Positions 56,149-64,000 of a stretch of 64,000 nucleotides of DNA are shown piece after piece (positions within the stretch are counted from its first letter, which is position 1; the number at the start of each line of letters is the position of its first letter). Position numbers and translations under genes: made by a program. Where the stretch lies: the NCBI GenBank assembly GCA_949152475.1, contig OX424566.1:11183177-11247176 (forward strand). Direction: 5' to 3'. The notes beneath the pieces were generated by a model, which searched no databases, was not told the DNA's origin, and was given only the letters and a program-made list of their open reading frames with translations. The stretch comes from Terebella lapidaria. Lineage: Eukaryota > Annelida > Polychaeta > Terebellida > Terebellidae.

Positions 56149-58055
56149 TTTTTTCAGGACTTATGGGGAAAGTTAAGATAGGAAATTTAACATTGGGTCC
56201 GCCCGTAACGCCCATCCGTTCACCCGTCCGTCCGTCCGTCCGTCCGGCGTTAACATTTTTATCTTTAAAGTTAACAATCGAATCTTTCTGAAATTTTGCA
56301 CAAAAATGCCTAAAAATATTTTGAGAAGGAGGTATTTTTTTGTTTTTTGATTTTCGAATTTTTTTCAAAATGGCGGCCGTTTTTGTCGAAAAACGCTCAA
56401 TTTTGGACTTTGACGGCCATTTTCTCAAAAACTGTCTGATCAGTTTTGAGTTTTTGGTTTCAAAAGATTCCCCTCATATACCTCTGTGATATGTATAAGT
56501 TTGGTTGCCCTAAATCTGCCGGTTTCCGTGTGGCGGCCATTTTGAATTTTTGGCGGGTCGGCAAAAAAATTTTTTTTCGCCCCAAATCGCATTACTATCC
56601 ATTTTGGGCCATTTCTAGGGCTAAAAAAATTTTTCACCCTTTGAAAAAATTTTTGGACTTAGAAAATTTTCGGCACTTTTTCCCTTCATAATGGGAGCTG
56701 TCCGGACTGTACTCATAGAACGCTTGAAGATAGAGCTTAGAAATTGGCACTTTCAAATGGGAAGTCATATATGGCGACTTGTGTGGTGACCTTGAATTTG
56801 ACCTTGGATGACCTTGAAAGGTCAAAACAGCCATTTTTGGGTCGAAAAATGCCCAAATTTACACCTGGTCTGTATTTTCTCGGAAACTGTCTGATCAGTT
56901 TTGAGATTTTTGTTTAAAAAGATTCCTCTTATATACCTCTGTGACCTGTATAAGTTTTGTTGCCCTTGTATCGCCGATCTCCGTGTGGCGGCCATTTTGA
57001 ATTTTTGACGAGTAGGCGAAAAAAAAATTTTTCGCCCCAAATCGCATTACTATCCATTTTGGGCCATTTCTAGACAAAAAAATTTTTTCACCCTTTGAAA
57101 AAAATTTTGGACTTGGAAAATTTTCGGCACTTTTTTCCTACATAATGGGATCTGTCAGGACTGTACTCATAAAACACTTGAAGATAGAGCTTAGAAATTG
57201 GCACTTTCAAATGGGAAGTCATATATGGCGACTTGTGTGGTGACCTTGAATTTGACCTTCAATGACCTTGAAAGGTCAAAACAGCCATTTTGGGGTCAAA
57301 AAATGCCCAGATTTGCCTCTATAGATGAAATGCTTGCAGATAGAGCTCATGTTTGCATTATGAACATATAGGAATACATATATGGCACAACTAATGATGA
57401 CCTTGAACTTGACGTCAGATGACCTTGAGTGTCAAATGTCTGACTTGGAATGTGTAAATTGACCTGAGCGGCCTAAACGATTCCACCCAACATATAGAAT
57501 ATCAAATGCCGCACACATATTTGTAATGGTAACATCGAAGTTCATACGGATGACCTTGATTGGTAAATCCCAAGGTCATATGTTTACACTGTGAACCTTG
57601 ATTGGTAAAAGGTCTGTTACCTGCCAATGCTGCCATGGCCAAACCAAAATTGTCCGGTAACCTATCTTAGCCTTTGGGCTAATTTTTTATCTTTAAGTTA
57701 ACGATCGAATCTTTCTGAAATTTTGCACAAAAATGCCTAAAGATATTTTGAGAAGGAGGTATTTTTTTGTTTTTTGATTTTCGCATTTTTTTTAAAATGG
57801 CGGCCGTTTTTGTCGACAAACGCTGAATTTTGGACTTTGACGGCCATTTTCTCAAAAACTGTCTGATCAGTTTTGAGTTTTTGGTTTCAAAAGATTCCCC
57901 TCATATACCTCTGTGATATGTATAAGTTTGGTTGCCCTAAATCTGCCGGTTTTCGTGTGGCGGCCATTTTGAATTTTTGGTGGGTCGGCGAAAAAAATTT
58001 TTTTCGCCCCAGATCGAATTACTATCCATTTTGGGCCATTTCTAGGCAAAAAAAA

Positions 58056-60193
58056 ATTTTCACCCTTTGAAAAAAATTTTGGACTTAGAAAATTTTCGGC
58101 ACTTTTTTCCTTCATAATGGGAGCTGTCAGGACTGTACTCATAGAACGCTTGAAGATAGAGCTTAGAAATTGGCACTTTCAAATGAGAAGTCATATATGC
58201 CGACTTGTGTGGTGACCTTGAATTTGACCTTCGATGACCTTGAAAGGTCAAAACAGCCATTTTGGGGTAAAAAAATGCCCAGATTTGCCTCTGTAGATGA
58301 AAGGCTTGCAGATAGAGCTCGTGTTTGCATTATGAACATATAGGAAGACATATATGGCACAACTAATGATGACCTTGAACTTGACGTCAGATGACCTTGA
58401 GTGCCAAATGTCTGACTGGGAATGTGTAAATTGACCTAGGCGGCCTAAACGATTCCACCCAACATATAGAATATCAAATGCCGCACACATACATGTAATG
58501 GTTACATCGAAGTTCATACGGATAACCTTGATTGGTAAATCCCAAGGTCATATGTTTACACTGCGAACCTTGATTGGTAAATCTCAAGGTCTGTTACCTG
58601 CCAATGCTGCCATGGCCAAACCAAAATTGTCCGGTAACCTATCTGAGCCTTTGGGCTAATTTTTATCTTTAAAGTTAACGATCGAATCTTTCTGAAATTT
58701 TGCACAAAAATGCCTAAAAATATTTTGAGAAGGAGGTATTTTTTTGTTTTTTGATTTTCGCATTTTTTTAAAATGGCGGCCGTTTTTGTCGACAAACGCT
58801 GAATTTTGGACTTTGACGGCCATTTTCTCAAAAACTGTCTGATCAGTTTTGAGTTTTTGGTTTCAAAAGATTCCCCTCATATACCTCTGTGATATGTATA
58901 AGTTTGGTTGCCCTAAATCTGCCGGTTTTCGTGTGGCGGCCATTTTGAATTTTTGGCGGGTCGGCGAAAAAAAATTTTTTCGCCCCAGATCGAATTACTA
59001 TCCATTTTGGGCCATTTCTAGAGCAAAAAAAAATTTTCACCCTTTGAAAAAAATTTTGGACTTGGAAAATTTTCGGCACTTTTTCCCTTCATAATGGGAG
59101 CTGTCCGGACTGTACTCATAGAACGCTTGAAGATAGAGCTTAGAAATTGGCACTTTCAAATGGGAAGTCATATATGGCGACTTGTGTGGTGACCTTGAAT
59201 TTGACCTTGGATGACCTTGAAAGGTCAAAACAGCCATTTTTGGGTCGAAAAACGCTCAAATTTGCACCTGGTCTGTATTTTCTCAAAAACTGTCTGATCA
59301 GTTTTGAGATTTTTGCTTAAAAAGATTCCTCTCATATACCTCTGTGACGTGTATAAGTTTTGTTGCCCTTGAATCGCCGATCTCAGTGTGGCGGCCATTT
59401 TGAATTTTTGACGAGTCGGCGAAAAAAAATTTTTTCGCCCCAAATAACATTACTATCCATTTTGGGCCATTTCTAGGCAAAAAAATTTTTTCACCCTTTG
59501 AAAAAAATTTTGGACTTAGAAAATTTTCGGCACTTTTTTCCTTCATAATGGGAGCTGTCAGGACTGTACTCATAGAACGCTTGAAGATAGAGCTTAGAAA
59601 TTGGCACTTTCAAATGAGAAGTCATATATGCCGACTTGTGTGGTGACCTTGAATTTGACCTTCGATGACCTTGAAAGGTCAAAACAGCCATTTTGGGGTA
59701 AAAAAATGCCCAGATTTGCCTCTGTAGATGAAAGGCTTGCAGATAGAGCTCGTGTTTGCATTATGAACATATAGGAAGACATATATGGCACAACTAATGA
59801 TGACCTTGAACTTGACGTCAGATGACCTTGAGTGCCAAATGTCTGACTGGGAATGTGTAAATTGACCTAGGCGGCCTAAACGATTCCACCCAACATATAG
59901 AATATCAAATGCCGCACACATACATGTAATGGTTACATCGAAGTTCATACGGATAACCTTGATTGGTAAATCCCAAGGTCATATGTTTACACTGCGAACC
60001 TTGATTGGTAAATCTCAAGGTCTGTTACCTGCCAATGCTGCCATGGCCAAACCAAAATTGTCCGGTAACCTATCTGAGCCTTTGGGCTAATTTTTATCTT
60101 TAAAGTTAACGATCGAATCTTTCTGAAATTTTGCACAAAAATGCCTAAAAATATTTTGAGAAGGAGGTATTTTTTTGTTTTTTGATTTTCGCA
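58056..60193. repeat. Direct duplication at 1431-bp offset inside the Q nest
   Basis: 58056-58762 and 59487-60193 look identical by eye, including the Q tail with the rare variant CTGAGCCTTTGGGCTAA. Flanking DNA at both ends is related but not identical, so this fits unequal crossing-over between Q modules. A haplotype or assembly artefact is the alternative. Confidence 0.8.
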
Positions 60194-60197
60194 TTTT

Positions 60198-61720
60198 TAG
60201 GTTACCGGACCTTTGGTCCGATAACCTATTAGCATGGCGTTGCGTCCGTCGTCCGTCCGTCCGTCCGTCCGTCCGTCCGGCGTTAACATTTTTATCTTTA
60301 AAGTTAACGATCGAATCTTTCTGAAATTTTGCACAAAAATGCCTAAAAATATTTTGAGAAGGAGGTATTTTTTTGTTTTTTGATTTTCGCATTTTTTTTA
60401 AAATGGCGGCCGTTTTTGTCGAAAAACGCTCAATTTTGGACTTTGACGGCCATTTTCTCAAAAACTGTCTGATCAGTTTTGAGTTTTTGGTTTCAAAAGA
60501 TTCCCCTCATATACCTCTGTGATATGTATAAGTTTGGTTGCCCTAAATCTGCCGGTTTCTGTGTGGCGGCCATTTTGAATTTTTGGCGGGTCGGCGAAAA
60601 AAATTTTTTTCGCCCCAAATCACATTACTATCCATTTTGGGCCATTTCTAGGGCAAAAAAATTTTTTCACCCTTTGAGCAAAATTTTGGACTTAGAAAAT
60701 TTTCGGCACTTTTTCCCTTCATAATGGGAGCTGTCCGGACTGTACTCATAGAACGCTTGAAGATAGAGCTTAGAAATTGGCACTTTCAAATGGGAAGTCA
60801 TATATGGCGACTTGTGTGGTGACCTTGAATTTGACCTTGGATGACCTTGAAAGGTCAAAACAGCCATTTTTGGGTCGAGAAACGCTCAAATTTGCACCTG
60901 GTCTGTATTTTCTCAAAAACTGTCTGATCAGTTTTGAGATTTTTGCTTAAAAAGATTCCTCTTATATACCTCTGTGACGTGTATAAGTTTTGTTGCCCTT
61001 GAATCGCCGATCTCAGTGTGGCGGCCATTTTGAATTTTTGACGAGTCGGCGAAAAAAAATTTGTTCGCCCCAAATAACATTACTATCCATTTTGGGCCAT
61101 TTCTAGGCAAAAAAAAATGTTCACCCTTTGAAAAAAATTTTGGACTTAGAAAATTTTCGGCACTTTTTTCCTTCATAATGGGAGCTGTCCGGACTGTACT
61201 CATAGAACGCTTGAAGATAGAGCTTAGAAATTGGCACTTTCAAATGGGAAGTCATATATGGCGACTTGTGTGGTGACCTTGAATTTGACCGTCGATGACC
61301 TTGAAAGGTCAAAACAGCCATTTTGGGGTCAAAAAATGCCCAGATTTGCCTTTGTAGATGAAATGCTTGCAGATAGAGCTCATGTTTGCATTATGAACAT
61401 ATAGGAAGACATATATGGCACAACTAATGATGACCTTGAACTTGACGTCAGATGACCTTGAGTGCCAAATGTCTGACTTGGAATGTGTAAATTGACCTGA
61501 GCGGCCTAAACGATTCCACCCAACATATAGAATATCAAATGCCGCACACATACATGTAATGGTTACATCGAGGTTCATACGGATGACCTTGATTGGTAAA
61601 TCCCAAGGTCATATGTTTACACTGCGAACCTTGATTGGTAAATCTCAAGGTCTGTTACCTGCCAATGCTGCCATGGCCAAACCAAAATTGTCCGGTAACC
61701 TATCTTAGCCTTTGGGCTAA
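60198..61720 (-). mobile_element. Q5, complete Q element inserted in another Q copy
   Basis: The left flank is GATTTTCGCATTTTT and the right flank is TTTTTTTAAAATGGCGG. The same host sequence without an insertion, GATTTTCGCA-T8-AAAATGG, is present at about 60380-60408 and 57777-57800. The filled site has 5+7 T against 8 in the empty one, so insertion was into a T run with a gain of about four T. Confidence 0.88.
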
Positions 61721-62593
61721 TTTTTTTAAAATGGCGGCCGTTTTTGTCGACAAACGCTGAATTTTGGACTTTGACGGCCATTTTCTCAAAAACTGTCTGA
61801 TCAGTTTTGAGTTTTTGGTTTCAAAAGATTCCCCTCATATACCTCTGTGATATGTATAAGTTTGGTTGCCCTAAATCTGCCGGTTTTCGTGTGGCGGCCA
61901 TTTTGAATTTTTGGCGGGTCGGCGAAAAAAAATTTTTTCGCCCCAGATCGAATTACTATCCATTTTGGGCCATTTCTAGGCAAAAAAAAATGTTCACCCT
62001 TTGAAAAAAATTTTGGACTTAGAAAATTTTCGGCACTTTTTTCCTTCATAATGGGAGCTGTCCGGACTGTACTCATAGAACGCTTGAAGATAGAGCTTAG
62101 AAATTGGCACTTTCAAATGGGAAGTCATATATGGCGACTTGTGTGGTGACCTTGAATTTGACCTTGGATGACCTTGAAAGGTCAAAACAGCCATTTTGGG
62201 GTCAAAAAATGCCCAGATTTGCCTTTGTAGATGAAATGCTTGCAGATAGAGCTCCTGTTTGCATTATGAACATATAGGAAGACATATATGGCACAACTAA
62301 TGATGACCTTGAACTTGACGTCAGATGACCTTGAGTGCCAAATGTCTGACTTGGAATGTGTAAATTGACCTGAGCGGCCTAAACGATTCCACCCAACATA
62401 TAGAATATCAAATGCCGCACACATACATGTAATGGTTACATCGAAGTTCATACGGATGACCTTGATTGGTAAATCCCAAGGTCATATGTTTACACTGCGA
62501 ACCTTGATTGGTAAATCTCAAGGTCTGTTACCTGCCAATGCTGCCATGGCCAAACCAAAATTGTCCGGTAACCTATCTTAGCCTTTGGGCTAA

Positions 62594-63064
62594 TTTTTGT
62601 AAATTCACATGTTATAGAATGTTATAAAAAGCCTTCAACTCTGTATCAGGTGCGAGAAAATGCATATGATGATTTGCGTGTGGTATGGGTTTTCCCGGTG
62701 ACTTGTGCTGGAAAAGTCTTTATCGCACACAAACTTCACAAAACAGTGCCACATGATGCAGATCGGCCGGTGACTATAAATCTTGACAAATTCAAGAAGA
62801 TCAACCGAAGCACCGACCGAGCAATCCACTCAGTGATGTTCTATCGCCTGTATACGAACCACCCGTCTGAAATTCCCCACATCCCAAAATCCCTTGTTCA
62901 TCATATTCATTGTGTTCATGCATTCAAACATTTTTGATGTTTGTAACATTTATTACTGTCATTGACCGTGCTGACAACTGATCAGACACCAGATATTTCA
63001 TCTGCATTTACATCCTTGCATCGTCGATAGTTCGGGCGATACTGAGTATCTGGGGGATACATCC
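62594..63064. other. Upstream of the SURF6-like gene
   Basis: Holds an open frame at 62650-62937 with no recognised family, and otherwise nothing that can be supported. The promoter of the SURF6-like gene is expected here. Confidence 0.35.
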
Positions 63065-64000
63065 ATGGCCACTGTTGCCAAACCGAGAGCGTCTGGTTTA
63101 TTTAGCAAGAAGAAGTTTATGAAGATTTGTATGAAGCCTATGACACTTCTTTAGTTTAAGCCCCGAACTGAAATGCAATTCTCATCTTGTTTTACAGGTC
63201 GTCGTGCAGTAGAGCAACTTATCCCCCGCTACACAGGATCACTGGATATGGTTGAAGATAGCATTCGACGCCAGATGGTGGCGGACAACCAGTACTTCAA
63301 GTCGCTTCTCGACCTGATTCCAACACACTTCTACTTCGACAATGAGACGAAGCAGCGACTTCGGGGAATTGATGAGAGTGATGATGAGAGCGGTGATGAA
63401 TCGGGAAGAAAATCATCCAAAAAACACAAAGGTGGCTGGACACATTTCTTAAATGCATATTACAAGTTTTTTTTGCATTTTACACGTTTGAATTGTGTTC
63501 AAATGTTTAAAATAAATCCACGAAACTCTTGAAAATAATTGGTGACATATGGATGTAACAACACATGTGTAGGATCTTGTAAATATCATGTATTATTTAC
63601 TGTTTACTGCCGCAGGGCTGAAGCGCGAAGGTGAACAGTCAGAAAAGGCGCAGTGGAAACGGCGCAGGTTCGACCCTGATCAGACCAAAACAGTTACAGA
63701 CATTCAAGAGGAACTGATAGAGGCAGAGAGACTCGAAAAAGGTGCATAATATTCTGGTGTATATGACAAAATGAATGATTGTGATGTTGACTGTAGTGCC
63801 ATACAAATGGTGTAAAATGTCACTCCGGCCCCCAAAAAATTTCAAGCAAGCTATGCAATGTAATCTTCCCCTGATTTTGGTGACACTTTGTGTCGATTAT
63901 ATTTTGATTCACTAATTGTTCACTAGTGACCTGTTTAATACATGCTGATTCTGATTTCCAGAAAATTCCAAGAAAGCCAAGTGGAAATCTGAAGATTCAC
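63065..64000 (+). CDS. SURF6: SURF6-like nucleolar ribosome-biogenesis protein, 5' part
   Basis: Supported exons: 63198-63431, 63616-63741, and 63962 to the window end, with GT/AG borders and matching phase 1. They encode DNQYFKSLLDLIPTHFYFDN, an acidic run (DESDDESGDESG) with a basic KKHK, KAQWKRRRFDPDQTKTVTDI and ENSKKAKWKSEDS. The first peptide fits the N-terminal domain of SURF6/Rrp14 proteins, which act in 60S subunit assembly in the nucleolus. A likely first exon is 63065-63128 (MATVAKPRASGLFSKKKFMK, donor GTATGA, phase 1); it fits in phase but has no homology support. The donor at 63432 (GTGGCT) is weak. The C-terminal, basic SURF6 domain lies beyond the window. Confidence 0.8.

Larger units (their letters stand above)
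53852..62593 (-). mobile_element. Nest of Q-family elements in reverse orientation
   Basis: Long-hairpin heads (TAGGTTACCGGACC...GGTCCGATAACCTA) start at 53852, 54131, 54315 and 60198. Left-end hairpins (TTAGCC...GGCTAA or close variants) end at 56148, 57682, 58659, 60090, 61720 and 62593. Sequence broken at one head resumes after the matching tail: ATGGGGATTTTT at 54314 continues at 56149, and GTTAACATTTT at 54130 continues at about 57683. The excess of tails over heads is explained by tandem duplication of 58056-60193. Modules are those of Q1. No coding capacity. Confidence 0.85.

Noticed and set aside
51399-62451. Many small recurring open frames, such as those with NGPKWIV or FGCPKSAGFRVAA
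   Set aside because: They occur on both strands of the Q modules and recur only because the modules do. No frame is favoured and no protein family fits.
62650-62937. 95-codon plus-strand open frame just upstream of the SURF6-like gene
   Set aside because: No family is recognised, the start is not in a good context and no splice partner is evident. It could be a real exon, but nothing in the sequence supports that beyond being open.

Overview
This is nuclear DNA from an animal. Genes have short exons with GT/AG introns, and non-LTR and DNA-transposon relics are common. The layout best fits a marine invertebrate, most likely a lancelet-like deuterostome: moderate GC, frequent ACATGTA words, CR1-like LINEs and hairpin-ended tandem-repeat elements. 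A hemichordate or bivalve cannot be excluded from the sequence alone.

Five protein-coding genes can be modelled exon by exon. Three are paralogues of one C2H2 zinc-finger family: ZF-A (3609-6594, minus, 769 aa), ZF-B (18957-22992, plus, 837 aa) and ZF-C (28124-31152, minus, 759 aa). All have four coding exons, phase-1 junctions throughout, a shared N-terminal module without cysteines, 9-11 fingers and an acidic tail. The fourth is a complete 16-exon GPR107/GPR108-type seven-transmembrane Golgi protein (37865-48493, minus, 633 aa). The fifth is the 5' part of a SURF6-like nucleolar ribosome-biogenesis gene (63065-64000, plus), which runs off the window.

Much of the rest is mobile DNA. The most interesting part is a set of three repeat families, called P, Q and R here. 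They differ in terminal sequence but share one plan: a short hairpin and a terminal motif at one end, tandem or modular repeats in the middle, and a long hairpin built from the same motif at the other end. The hairpin arms differ between families but still pair. P is inserted in R (6963-8955), and Q copies are inserted in Q copies (53852-62593). One filled site can be compared with a nearby unfilled copy. The plan resembles the Helentron-derived non-autonomous elements (HINE, DINE-1, bivalve pearl), but these three families and their covarying hairpins look undescribed to me.

Other mobile DNA includes two degraded LINE C-terminal fragments and a longer CR1-like LINE, a tRNA-headed SINE, a decayed Ty3/gypsy fossil with one LTR (33.1-36.6 kb), a hAT MITE with a perfect 8-bp target duplication, and at least eight other inverted-repeat MITEs or near-complete palindromes. 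The intergenic space between ZF-B and ZF-C is almost entirely built of these.

Layout: 1-3.5 kb no gene, one 149-bp direct repeat pair, one MITE; 3.6-6.6 ZF-A; 7-13.2 R and P elements with a 147-bp tandem array; 13.3-16.8 LINE relics and a palindrome; 18.9-23.0 ZF-B; 23.1-27.6 DNA-transposon cluster; 28.1-31.2 ZF-C; 31.4-32.0 palindrome; 33.1-36.6 LTR fossil; 37.6-48.5 GPR107-like gene; 48.9-49.9 LINE relic between inverted repeats; 50.2-50.9 GC-rich minisatellite; 51.3-62.6 Q-element nest; 63.1-64.0 SURF6-like gene.
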